Below are positions 25,311 through 36,900 of a DNA stretch of 64,000 bases, in pieces. Position 1 is the stretch's first letter. Each line of letters starts with the position of its first letter. The translations under genes and the position numbers were made by a program. The notes below the pieces were generated by a model. The model did no database searches. It saw nothing but the letters and a program-made list of their open reading frames with translations, and was not told the DNA's origin. This DNA is from Loxodes magnus (lineage: Eukaryota; Ciliophora; Karyorelictea; Loxodida; Loxodidae): contig CAMPDV010000005.1 in assembly GCA_946699065.1 (NCBI GenBank), positions 1,798,001 to 1,862,000 on the forward strand, given 5' to 3'.

Positions 25311-25871
25311 ATGCCAGAAAGCGGTAACTATAAATTAGAAGTCAGTAATCTGGTAGGGAAAAGTACTGATATTAATAAATATGATTCATAAGGAAAATTT
25401 GATTACAAAGTTATTTCTTACTTAACGTCCACTGCTGAATAAAGTAGGGATAAAGAAGATAAATACTTTGTATTCATATCCATAATAGCAAATTATAGCA
25501 GTCTAGGCTTTAAACTAGACAATCTAGATGATAGTATCTCTTTTATAATATCTAACTTATCATTATATAAAGACACGTTATTTTTATAGTACTTAATATA
25601 CTATTTTACTTATCTTAATGTACCATTTTTTTCCCTTGGAATTATTAGTGCAAGTGTATACTTATTAATAGCTTATACTCTTATTTAATAATCCTATTGA
25701 TAAGAAGCTCTATTTATACCTTTATCTCTTCAAAGCTGTTTACTTTTGAAATTATCTCTTAAAGCTTATTTTATGCTAATAACTTTAATTACTAGGTTAG
25801 CTAATAAGGAGCATTATAAAGTTGTTACTGATGTATTTAACTATAGATACAATATAGTAAGGTTGTAATGA
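25311..25871 (+). CDS. Unresolved gene: hydrophobic/helical protein, exon structure uncertain
   Basis: The first ~75 residues from ATG 25311 (M-P-E-S-G-N-Y-K-L-E-V) are convincing protein sequence, followed by a helical hydrophobic region (S-I-S-F-I-I-S-N-L, L-I-Y-Y-F-T-Y-L). Unspliced, it ends at TGA 25869-25871 (186 residues). An alternative removes a 16-nt intron at 25656-25671 (GTATACTTATTAATAG) and runs to TGA 26320-26322 (331 residues), overlapping the next gene's ATG by four bases, which is odd for a eukaryote. The helical region loosely recalls a cyclin-type fold, but no diagnostic residue supports that. I give the simple coordinates and low confidence. Confidence 0.4.
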
Positions 25872-26318
25872 TAGAATATCATAATAAGCAGTAAGTTTGG
25901 TACTTAAAAAGTAAAATTCCCAATTAGAATACAAATTTGAAGATAGTGTTGACTTATAACTATCAAATAAAGGAGACTGATACAGTAAAATATTAGAAAT
26001 ATGCTAATTATTAGAATGCTAGTATTGATAGTTATAAAAAGTCTCATTATATGCTAGCTCTTTAATGAAGAGAGACTTTAGATTTTTTCAGCAACTTTAT
26101 TTTAAAACTTACTCCTAAAACGATCTTACAAGAGATAAACATTAAATTAAGCAAAATAAATATTCTCAGCTAATTCCGTTTAGGAATCTTGAAATGCAGT
26201 ACTCAAATATAAGTTAGGCAGCTCATTTTCTGAGCTTAAAATATATTTTCAAATATAGAGTTAGATAAAACAATTAAATACCAAATTCTTATTAATGTCG
26301 AATAAACTTAAAAGCTAG

Positions 26319-28230
26319 ATGAGAAAAGAAATAGGCAAAAACTTAAGTCACTAAGGAATTACTACTAAGAACTAAGGCTCAACTATGCAAATCATTCAAT
26401 AGACTATTAATTAAAATTCCAAGCTAACTAAAAGTAAATCTAACTTAAGACAAGGAGCTCTTATTAATGAATAGAAGATAACTCTTTAGAAAAAAGAAAA
26501 TGCTTCTGTTTTACAAGGGGCTTAATTTTAAATTTATCCGAAAGCCAAAATAATTGCTAATATAAATAACATTTCTGACAAAAAGAAGCAAAACACTCCC
26601 ATCAAAATTTATGAGACTAACAGAAACTAGTAAAGTTAAAGTCCCTTTTCCAAAGTGAATAAATCATTTAACTAAGTTACTTCCAACGAGGCTGTTAAAA
26701 AGCTGGTAAAGAATAACAGAAGTACTTCAAATATTAAGAAAGAACCACAAACTTATAATTTACCTACTTCGGATACTAATGAAGATATTAGTTTCAGAAG
26801 TTATGTATAATCAACATCCAGAAGCTAACTAGTAATTTAATTATATAGAATAAAAGTGCTGATATTGCTAAGAATTAAGAAAAGTGATAAAACTCTGTCC
26901 AAAAAATGATTCAAGCAAGAGAATAATTTGCTAGCTGCTATAAGAGACCCAAAACTAGTAGAAATGATAGTGAATCCCATTTAAAATTAGATGTTGCATC
27001 TAATTATCAAATAAGTAGTGTTGGAAAAATCGACGTTGAAACACAAATGAGTCCTTTAAATAAATAATTTAATGAAAACCAACTTTGCTAAAGTCAGAGC
27101 TTTTATAATATTTCGATTTAAAACTAGGAAGAAATAAATGAAGAAGGCACTCCTAATTAATTATAGAGATTCGATCATAAACAGGAAAATGCAAACCATA
27201 TAATTCCTAAATCTAAGTCTTTTATTTAGAACTTAATAGATTAAATTAAAAGTAAAGATAATTAGCTTGTGCTATACTAATAAGAAAAACTTAAAAAAGC
27301 TATTGAATAAAATTAGACATAAACCTAGCAAGTCTAATGTGACATTAGCATAAATGAATTAGAAAGTAATCTTAATACTATATTTTAACAAATTAGATAG
27401 TAAGTCTAATCGGAAAACGAGTAAGAAGAGCAAGGTTTAAAGGAGGAAAAGCAGATAGAAGCTGAATAAAAAGAATTGGTTCATAATAGTTCCTCTAGTA
27501 GCATAGGCTAAGTAAAATACAAATGATTTTATTCCTAAATATAAGAAAGTGGGCCATTTCAGTGTCGATAGAGTATAAAACTTTAAAAATTTTAAAAATA
27601 AGTACAAGATATATTAATTTAGCATAAAGCAGAAGTAAAAGAGTTGAGACAAGAAATAGAGTAAGTAATTTATGTAGCTTATTAAAGTAATAGAGTTAAA
27701 AAATGTCAGTAGAAACTTAGGAATATTAAAAATGGATGTAGAAGGTATAACGAGATACTACGACAAAAACTTTATAAACTGATATTAAAGAATAGTAAGT
27801 CATTTCCTACTAATATCTAATCAAAGATTTGCAAAATAAATTGAAATAACAAAAAGTGGAAAATAGATAGGTTCGAAATGAGGTTGAATATGAAAGATAG
27901 AAAAGCAAATAATATTTAATGGAGGCTAGAAATATTAGGCAAGAAATAGTGGAGTTAAATAAGTAATCAGTTGAATTGCAAAATCAACTTAAGAACAAAA
28001 ATGACTAAATAGAAAAAAATAAACTTTTATAAATGAAGGTAGAACATTAAGAAGATATTATTACAAATCTCAAGCAGTAAAATTAAGATTTACAGAAATA
28101 GCTTGGATTTGTTGCAAAGACTCTTGAAGATGATAAGTTATCCTAAGCAAGTCTAAACTCTTCTAGTATTTATAAAGAAATTTTCAACGAATTGGATACA
28201 AATGAAAATATATAGTTGATGTAGTCATGA
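26319..28230 (+). CDS. Coiled-coil protein, function unknown
   Basis: 625 residues in three exons; both introns are 17 nt: GTAATTTAATTATATAG (26832-26848) and GTAAGTAATTTATGTAG (27661-27677). The frame closes exactly from ATG 26319 to TGA 28228-28230. The N-terminal ~330 residues are polar and probably disordered (Ser, Asn, Gln, Lys, with S-K-S repeats). The C-terminal ~250 residues are long heptad-patterned coiled coil (E-V-K-E-L-R-Q-E-I-D-L-L, D-L-Q-N-K-L-K-Q-Q-K-V-E-N). Such proteins in ciliates are often cytoskeletal or basal-body components, but nothing here proves that. An in-frame TGA at about residue 395 is read as Trp. Only 65 bases separate its stop from that of the convergent gene. 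The upstream limit is uncertain because of the unresolved gene before it. Confidence 0.78.
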
Positions 28231-28295
28231 AGAGATTTACTTAAAGTTTGTTAAATGCTAAAATTATTTACATAAATCAAGCAAAATCACAATAT

Positions 28296-29918
28296 TCAAA
28301 TATTTTACTATATAACTATAACATCCATTTGCGCGTTTACTATTCTACATCCTATCGTAAAGCTTCTTTCGTTTTTAGGAATTTCATAGAGATCTTTGAA
28401 CAGATTAAGCTATAATGATCCATAACTTATGCTTAATTACTTGTTTTCTTGAGCTTTTATTTTTATATTTTGAGCTCTATTAGTAAACTTATAGTTTCCT
28501 AGCTACGTAAATTTAAGTTAAAGCTATATTTGATTTTTTTGGGTCTCACTTTTCAATATTATAACGTTCTGCTGCGTAAATTAATGCTTTATTATTTCTA
28601 AAGCATCCTTTGAATTTCTATTTTAAACTAGATTAATGTAGTTATTCAAACCAGCTTTCATTTTTTTCTAGTACTTTTGATTATTATTTAAAATTTTATC
28701 CTAAGGTAAGCTATTTTTTAAAGACTCTTACGATTGAGTTTATTAAGGCTTTTTTTCAGTGATTTTTTGAAATTATTATGACGAAATTTGGTTCTATTTT
28801 TATTCCTTTTCGTCTAGACGTAGGAAGAAAATCTAGTTACCTTTTTGATTACTTTTCGTTTCTTAATTTTACTTTTTTAATATAGGGATTTCTTAGCTTG
28901 AAGGTCTATCTATTGTTTTAAATATATCAAGCTGAACTTTTACAAATTATTGAGGACTCTCTAGTATCTAAAATTTACTTTCTTCAATTGATAGATTTTA
29001 AAAGCTTGCATTAAACTCTTGTTTAGGCTGCTATAGAGTTTCTTTTATTTTCTAAGAGTCAGATTAAAGAGGCTTATTAAGAGGCTAGCTTAATTCAATT
29101 TCCATTTAAGTTAACTCTTAAGGATCAGCACTGATCTTAGTTTTCAAATACATCTAATAATTATTTTTTCAATTTTGAAGCTATTTATCGATTTCAATAT
29201 TCATTTTCTTGTCTTAGTCAAGTTATGTCATTTTTTCCTAAATTTTAGAATCTTAAATGCTTTTTCCCTGAAGATTACTTTGTAATTCGGATTTTTTATA
29301 ATTAGATTCAATTTATGATTCTTGTTCTTCAATCACTTCGATCATTGTTTCCCCTAAAGAAAATTGAGATAAGCCATTATCTGTATTGAGTTGATCGTTG
29401 AATAAATTAAAATCCTGAGAACTCATGGAATAAATTACTTCCTTTACTTTTTCTTCTTTTTAGTTTTTCTCTTATTTGTCTTATTTCTTCGTAACTAAAG
29501 GTTTTTCAGGCCCATTTGTTTGGCTTTAATTCTAACAGACTTCCTGTTATTTTACTCCCAGACTTAATGATTAACTAAGGTTTTGCAAAGGTGAACTAAC
29601 TTGCCTGTTTTTTTCGCTTAAATTTCTAATTTAAAAATCGTTTTATTTTTAAATGTCTTCCTTAGTTTAGTTACTTTATACTTCTTACTTCGTCGTTAAA
29701 TTGTTAAACTTCTCACTAACATTAGAAACTTCCTAGCTTGAGTCATTTTCAATAACTGCTATTTAGGTTTATGAATTATCTAGTTCTTATCGTAATCTCA
29801 GGTTAGATTTTATTTCCAAAAATTTGTGATTTTAGAAGTAATCTGAATAGCGCTTATTTATAAGTGGGTTGTTTATTAGGTTGGTTATAGCAGATGGCGC
29901 CTATTTAGCATTATTCAT
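28296..29918 (-). CDS. Gln/Asn-rich coiled-coil protein, function unknown
   Basis: 540 residues in a single exon, ATG 29916-29918 to TGA 28296-28298. The N-terminus (M-N-N-A-K-Q-A-P-S) is followed by a long Gln/Ser/Lys/Glu-rich, largely disordered region with scattered short coiled coils and K-E-E-K-V-K-E-V. The final ~140 residues are more ordered: K-K-M-K-A-G-L-N-N-Y-I, a Q-L-Q-L-K-F-T-Q-L stretch and a terminal segment with I-P-K-N-E-R-S-F-T-I-G-C-R-I. Gln is mostly TAA/TAG. No enzyme or binding motif was recognised. Composition resembles its convergent neighbour, but I see no repeat shared between them that would show duplication. Confidence 0.75.
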
Positions 29919-30257
29919 TTAATTATAATTCGAAAACTTTAATGATCATTATTTATTTAATTACCATTTAAAAAACTTCAACATCTACCATCCCATCAAT
30001 CACTTCCTTATATTACTTCCAACTCTTTTCCAATCTATTTAGAAATACTATGCTATATTTAAGATTTCAAGGTATGAAGACTAGACTGAAGATAGGTAAA
30101 TGGAGTTTTGTAGTTCACCTTAAAGATAATCCATAAGAATTTTTTAACGTTAAATTTACTTTAAATAGCGTATTTCTATATATTCAGTTAAAGGCATTAA
30201 TGAGATGTTTACTTAGATAGTATCTGCAAATTAAAATTTAAATATAAATGTATGTCT
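29919..30257. other. Short intergenic spacer
   Basis: 339 bases between two minus-strand genes: 5' flank of the Q-rich gene and 3' flank of isocitrate dehydrogenase. AT-rich with no recognised element. Confidence 0.5.
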
Positions 30258-31523
30258 TCATTTTCTAATGGCTCTTTGTAAATTTCTTTTGAGAAATGAA
30301 GCAATTTTGCTTATGAATTCTTCAGTATTTAAATACTAACTTCTTTCTACTTTTTCTCCATAAACGCTAGAAGCTAAATCTTTTGACATAAATCCGTTTT
30401 CGACTGTTTCTATTACACTTTTTTCTAAAGTTTCGCAAAAATATTGTAATTCTTGGTTTTTATCCAACTTAGCTCTTTGTAGAAGTCCTCGAGTTCATGC
30501 GAAAATACTTGCAATAGGATTTGAGCTAGTTTCTCCATTTTTTTGATGAACTCTATAATGTCTTGTAATGGTACCATGAGCTGCTTCTGATTCAATTGTT
30601 CCATCAGGACATTAAAGAACACTAGTCATAAGCCCTAGAGATCCATAGCCTTGAGCAACTATATCTGATTAAACATCGCCGTCATAATTTTTTAAAGCCC
30701 ATACAAAACCTCCAGTTGACTTTAAAGCTTAAGCTACCATATCATCTATTAGTCGATGTTCGTAAAATATGCTCTGCTATTCAAATTTAGTTCTATATCC
30801 TTCCTAGTATATTTGATCAAAAATATCTTTGAACTTTCCATCATATTTCTTTAGAACCGTATTTTTGCTAGAAAAATAAAGAGGAAAATTTCTAGATAGA
30901 GAGTATTAAAAGCAGGCATGAGCAAATTAGGTGATAGAATCATCAACATTGTACATTCCTAGAGCTATTCCTGGACTTTCAAATTAATGCACAAATCATT
31001 TTTGTGGTTTAGATCCGTCATCAGGTGTAAAAAGTAACTCTAGTTTTCCTGGTCCTACCAAAATATCACGTGCACTGTATTAATCACCAAAACCATGTCT
31101 TCCTATGATAATTGGTTTTTCTCATCTCTAAACGATTCTAGGAATATTCTTAATCACAATTGGCTCTCTAAAAATGGTTCCATTTAAAATGTTCCTAATA
31201 GTTCCATTAGGAGATTTTCACATTTTCTTCAAGTTGAATTCTTTAACTCTTTTTTCATCTGGAGTTATAGTAGCACACTTTATCCCTACTTTTGCTTGCT
31301 TGATAGCTTTGGCAGCTTCTACAGTAACCTTATCATCTGTCTAATCTCTATTCTAGATACTCAAATCATAATACTCAATAGGCACTTCTAGATAAGGCAA
31401 TATTAAATTCTATTTTATTAAGCTTCATATGATTCTAGCCATTTCATCTCCGTCTAATTCAACAACAGGATTGGCAACTACTATTTTAGGTGTACTATAA
31501 TTTCGTTAAAGTGTCTTGAACAT
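30258..31523 (-). CDS. IDH: NADP-dependent isocitrate dehydrogenase, probably mitochondrial
   Basis: 421 residues, one exon, ATG 31521-31523 to TGA 30258-30260; the length is typical of eukaryotic NADP-IDH. It oxidatively decarboxylates isocitrate to 2-oxoglutarate, yielding NADPH. The first ~13 residues (M-F-K-T-L-Q-R-N-Y-S-T-P-K) are basic and free of acidic residues, like a mitochondrial presequence. Family motifs: [37 protein letters not shown] (substrate loop), [11 protein letters not shown], the Y-D-G-D-V-Q-S-D-I metal site and [11 protein letters not shown]. Trp in R-I-I-W, M-W-K-S-P and Q-R-W-E-K-P are all TGA, strong proof of the code. It is transcribed divergently from the dynein gene. 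Confidence 0.97.
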
Positions 31524-33931
31524 AATAAAACAGATTTAAATATAAATATAATATCTCTTTTTAAACTAATGCTAATTCACCTTATATAATATTACTCATT
31601 ATAAAGGCTAATTCTATTTAAAAAACACAGCTTTCATTACTCCCATCTAATATATTTCAAGAAATATCTCTCATTTTTAAGACTATAAGGAAAAAATAAC
31701 TTAAGTAATTGATTGCTTTTGATAATTAATTCCTTTTTTATTTGAGTCCTCTCCATTTTTCCTAATCTAATTGTAGAAAACACAACTTAAAAGTCTTAAA
31801 CTTGGAAAAAGAAACTTGAGTAAAATATTTGTTTCCGTTTTGAAAAAAATCTAATTTGATATAACTAAATATATCTCTGCTACTTTGATAGGTAATTAAA
31901 TGAAAGCAAGATATTATTTAAATTTTTTGTAGAATGAGATTTTATTCTATAGGTAAATTAGCCTTTTATATCAAATTGGCTATAAATTATATTATTGTAG
32001 AAGCTATTTATTTAATTCTAGCCATTTAGTTAAAATGAAGTTATAAGTACTTTGAAAGGTGAAGAAGTAAAGTAGTGGTAGTTTAATAGCTTTTACTATA
32101 GATAAACTTACTGATCTTTACTTCAGATTAGTATTACTTATATATTTAGTTAGCTTATAACTTTAATAAGCAGTTTAATAGATGTAAGAAGCTTTAATTT
32201 ACTCTTTATAACTTTAATTTTATTATTTCCATCTTTAAGTAACTATATTCTCACTCTTTTTTATAATCAAATTCTACTATCATCGAAATAGCTGCCATTC
32301 TAACTGTTGGAAGTTCTTTGCTAAAAGTTATTAAAATACTTAAATATTTAGTAAGCAAAACTACTGAGCTTGTATTATAAGAGTTGAATAAGATTTAAAA
32401 TATACTTGAACATAAAAAGTTAATTATGATAATCTCATCACGAAAGATGCCAATAGATCTTTTCATTTTCAGTTATTCGCATCAAAAGTTTAATTAAAGT
32501 GGTAAAGTTTTATCTTAATTCAGTTTATTTATAAAATAATAGTTTTCAAGTTTACTATAAAATTGATAGTAGACTAAGTACAATAAGGTTTCAAAATTGA
32601 TGTAGCTCAAAATGTAGCGAAGAGTACATTTCTTACTCAATTGATTAATTTTTCTATATTAGGAATTATCTGGTTTATTTAGCATCTGGATCTATTGGTT
32701 TTATAAATATAGACAGATTGAGATTCATTTTATTGAAGTTCTTTAGTTCTAAATATCCTCTAGGTAATTATTTCATTTTAGCGAGTCTTTTTATCTACCT
32801 TTCTTTACTCTTGATATATGCACTTTTCTAATAGCTTAATCAATTTGTCTAATGTTTAAACAAATTTTGCTTCGTTAATACTCTTCATCATAAGAGAAAA
32901 TAAATTAAGTCAATATCTGAAACAGATATTAAATAAAGTGGCATAATTAATAAATCCAAACTGCAGGATCTTCATTAATATAACTTAAAGCTAAGGTATC
33001 ATAAATGATTAAGCCTATTGAAAGGATAATTTAATCATAAGATTTGAATTATATTAATTTAATTAGAATGCTATCTCATATTATTTAACTAAGCTTCTTC
33101 ATTATTTTCATAAAACTTCAAACTTCTGATAGCTTTAGAATAGAGTATAATAATTGTTAAAATGAATAATCATAAGAATTGTCTTAAGTATATTATTTAT
33201 TAAAGACTAAGGATTCATTTATTAGGCCTGCAAACAAATTGCATTATAAAGAGAATTTTAGGTAAAAGAAGATATTAGTATTGCTTAGTTCTTAAATCTT
33301 TATATATTGAGATTGATTCTAAGATAATAAGAAAAAAATAATTATATAAAGAAGAAATAAATTTAGGTATCTTCAGTAAGTAATTGAAATGCAAAAGCAT
33401 AGTGGCCAACAATTAAATACCTTTATGATTTCAAAGGTTCTTATCAAATCTTTATCATACTTTCACTATTCTAAATTTAAATATTAGCTATATAAATCCT
33501 TCCATTCAAAGTCCTCTCCTATTTAAAAGAGTTAATAAGTAAATAAAATTAAGAAGAAGATAACTCTTAAAAGGAAGCTTCAAGTAGATTAGATAGTTAA
33601 AGAATTGAAATATCAAAAAGGGAAAATATATTAGAATAAGGATATTAAGTTAGTTAAATTACTTAGCAGAAAGTAATAGACAAACATACTTTCAAGCTAT
33701 TTCATTAAACTAGCTAATTAAGGAATAAAACTAGCAAATCATCACTCTCTTGCTATTATTTTCTGTTACATTTATCAGTTTTACACAAGAGTAAAAGAAT
33801 TATTTTCTTAAGAGAAGTAAAGAATGCATTAAAGAACAGATACATGGGGTTATTGTAACTTAGGTGAATTAAATGAAGAATTTCATTTAAATTATCACTG
33901 CCGTTATAGTAATTCAAATATTATAAATAAA
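31524..33931. other. Divergent intergenic stretch, nothing recognised
   Basis: 2.4 kb between the starts of IDH (-) and dynein (+), so it holds both 5' flanks. AT-rich; a slightly richer patch near 32220-32320 gives a short minus-strand reading M-A-A-I-S-M-I-V-E-F that does not continue convincingly. Confidence 0.45.
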
Positions 33932-36900
33932 ATGTCACAGTCATTTCGATAGGTGTTGTTTAATGAAGAAAGCTTAAGTAGAAAGAATTCCTAAGAGTAA
34001 TTCAAATCTCAGAATAACACAGCAAACCGCTATAAGTAATATAAAACTCTTTATCGATTCGATCCTTAAGTGGAGCTCGCCGAATATGAATTACCTCTTG
34101 GAAGAGTTCCATCAGGAATGTTAAATACTCTTTAGTTACCTCCTTTACACTCAGATAAAGATAAAAGTGGGAAAAAAAGAATTCATTAAAATAGAGAAGT
34201 AAGAGAGACGCTTTTCATTGAGCCTGGCTCTGCTATTCATGAAGAATTGATGAGAATCAAAACTGGAGAGGATGCCATCAGTTTTTTTGCCAAGAATGGA
34301 AGCACAACGCCCATAAAGTTTATATTATGCAATAAAGCTGAGTAATCAAGCACAAGATTCCGTCCTTATGACCTTATTGTGGTGAAAGAGGATAAAGTAA
34401 ATCCTGAATATTACACAATAAGCGCTTAAGGTGTTGTATACGTTTGCAAGTAAAGTCGTCATTAATTAACAATAGAGGAATAAAGAGGAGCACAAACAGA
34501 ATTTTACAGTCTATCAGATTGAATGCATTAATCAACAATGTTCAATCTACTGACTTCTATGAAATTTTTTAAACATTATTTGCCTCTGAAAATTTTCACA
34601 TAATGGCGTAATAATGTTAGATATCAGCATTACTTGATGACTAGAAAGAATCTTATCAAACACTTATTCCACGCTAAGCCTGCTTTTGCTCCCACTCTTT
34701 GCAAAATAAATGGATATTTATACGACTTATCTACCAAAAAAACCATCATACTTAATGATAAGTAATCACATATGATTGATGATTTTGAAACTTAATGCAA
34801 AAACTAGCGAGAAGAAGTTAAGAAAGAGTATGAAAACAATTTTTTTGCTTCTATACTCCAGGATATGGAAAGCATGATTGCAGCTGTTCATGACGCAACT
34901 AATATAAAAGACATGGAAGAACTACAATAAGTTAAAGTGGGTAAGCAAGCTAAACTAAAATCTATGACTTAAGCGAAAGAAGAAGCTAAAATGAGAAGAA
35001 GAACTTTATACCTAGCCAATCAAAATAAAAGATCGTTGGGAGCATTTATAAGAGTTATAGATTATATGACAACTGAGACAACAGTGTAGCTTAACTTAAG
35101 TTCCTTAGCAAAATTCGTAGAAGATTTAAAAAGCACTGAAAGAAAGCTCAGGCCTTTCGTATGTAATGTCGAGTATGGAACTTCAGCAATGATTTTCAAC
35201 CCACATGAAAATGCCTTTAAAGAATCTTTCGAAAACATCTTAAAATCTATGTGAAAGGAATGTAATTGGTCCCGAATTCTTTGACAGCCATAATGGGATA
35301 ACGAAAGAAGCGAAGAAGGCTTGACTGATACATGAAAACCAGATGAACTTATCTATAAAAGTCGCTTGTTCAAGAAATTTTCTATAGAGATAAACAAAAA
35401 GATAGAAGGAGACTATAAAGAAGCATATTAGTATGTAGCAGAGACATTTGAAAAGTGCAGAGACGTTAATGAATTTTGTGAAACTTTTGATATTGAAAAA
35501 TATGAAGGAGAAGATCGTAGTACTGATGAAATTAAAGAGCTCATGGATAAACTTAAGTTATGGGAAACTAGTATTTTTAGAGATATTCCTCAAGCGCCTT
35601 AGTCTCATTGGAAGTTTATGCTTAGTATCGATGGAAAAAGAGTAAGATCAACACTCTCCACTAAAGTAACAGGTTACTTAAAAAGACTAGAGGAATATTT
35701 AACCAAAGAAGCCAAGGATAAAGCAGAGGCAACATTCGAGGAATTCAAAGCTATTAACGAATAGTTGGCTAAAAAGCCAGTAACTCTCAACGAATTTGTA
35801 TAGCACAAAGAAATGGTAGAAGAATTTAAGAAAAAGGCAGTTGCTCTTGTAGAAGCTAAGACAAAAGTAGAAGAAATGTACAATATTTTAAAGAGAAAAG
35901 TTTAAAATCTCAAACCTGAGCATAATCAAACTTAAGAATATCTCAACGAAGAATATAAAAAATACTAAGATGAACTTGAAGAAAATTAGGATTGGATCAG
36001 AAATAGAATTTAGGAAATGCGAAATAAAGTTCAGAATGGAAATTCTAAACTAAAGGAAGAAATTCAGGAAATCGGTTAGAGATTAGACGAAGGTTCTATA
36101 ATTAATGAAGAATCGACACCTGAGCAAGCCTTAGAAGAAATAAAGGAAATCGAAAAAGATTTGAAAAATAAAGTTAAGAAAGCTGAAAAATATAAACATT
36201 TTTAAGAAGTATTAGAAGACAAAGTAGATAAGTAAAAAGAACTAGACCATCTTGTACAAAAGTTCGAAACAAAAAACAAGTTATGAACATGTTATAACAA
36301 TTGGAACAATTAATATGTACATTGGTTCAAGGATGACTTTAACTCAGTAGACTTTGAACAGATGAAAATAGACGTTATGAAATTTAATAAAGATGGAACT
36401 ATATTAAAGTCTACTCTTAAAAAGGATGCTGTAGCGGAAAAATTCTACGGTCTTGTTTAAGGCGTGTCTTCAAACTTAACTTTAATTGAAGATTTAGGAA
36501 ATCCAGCCCTCTAGTAAAGACATTGAAAGTAGATTTTCGAAACGATGTAAACGAGCATAGTCTGGGCTCCAGGAAAAACTTTCTCTTTAGAAGACATTTA
36601 TTTTGATGCTTTAAAAGTAAAAAACGAAATTTCAGATATTTCAGCTACAGCATCAGGTGAATATTCCTTAGAAAACTAACTTAAAGAGATAAAGCAAAAA
36701 TGGGCAACTTAGGAGTTTACAGTAAAGAACTATTAAGAAAAAAAGGATAGATTCGTTCTTGGGTCAATAGAAGAAGTTCTACAACTTCTTGAAGAAAACT
36801 AAAACTTGTTATAAAATATGCTTGCCAATAGATATGTTCATGCCATAAAGGATTAAGTAGAAGAATGGGACAAAAAACTAAGACTTGTTGGAGATGTAAT

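Noticed and set aside
27540..27840. Two further introns in the coiled-coil gene (near 27520 and 27789)
   Set aside because: Once TGA is read as Trp and the 17-nt intron at 27661-27677 is removed, the frame is continuous, so extra introns are not needed.
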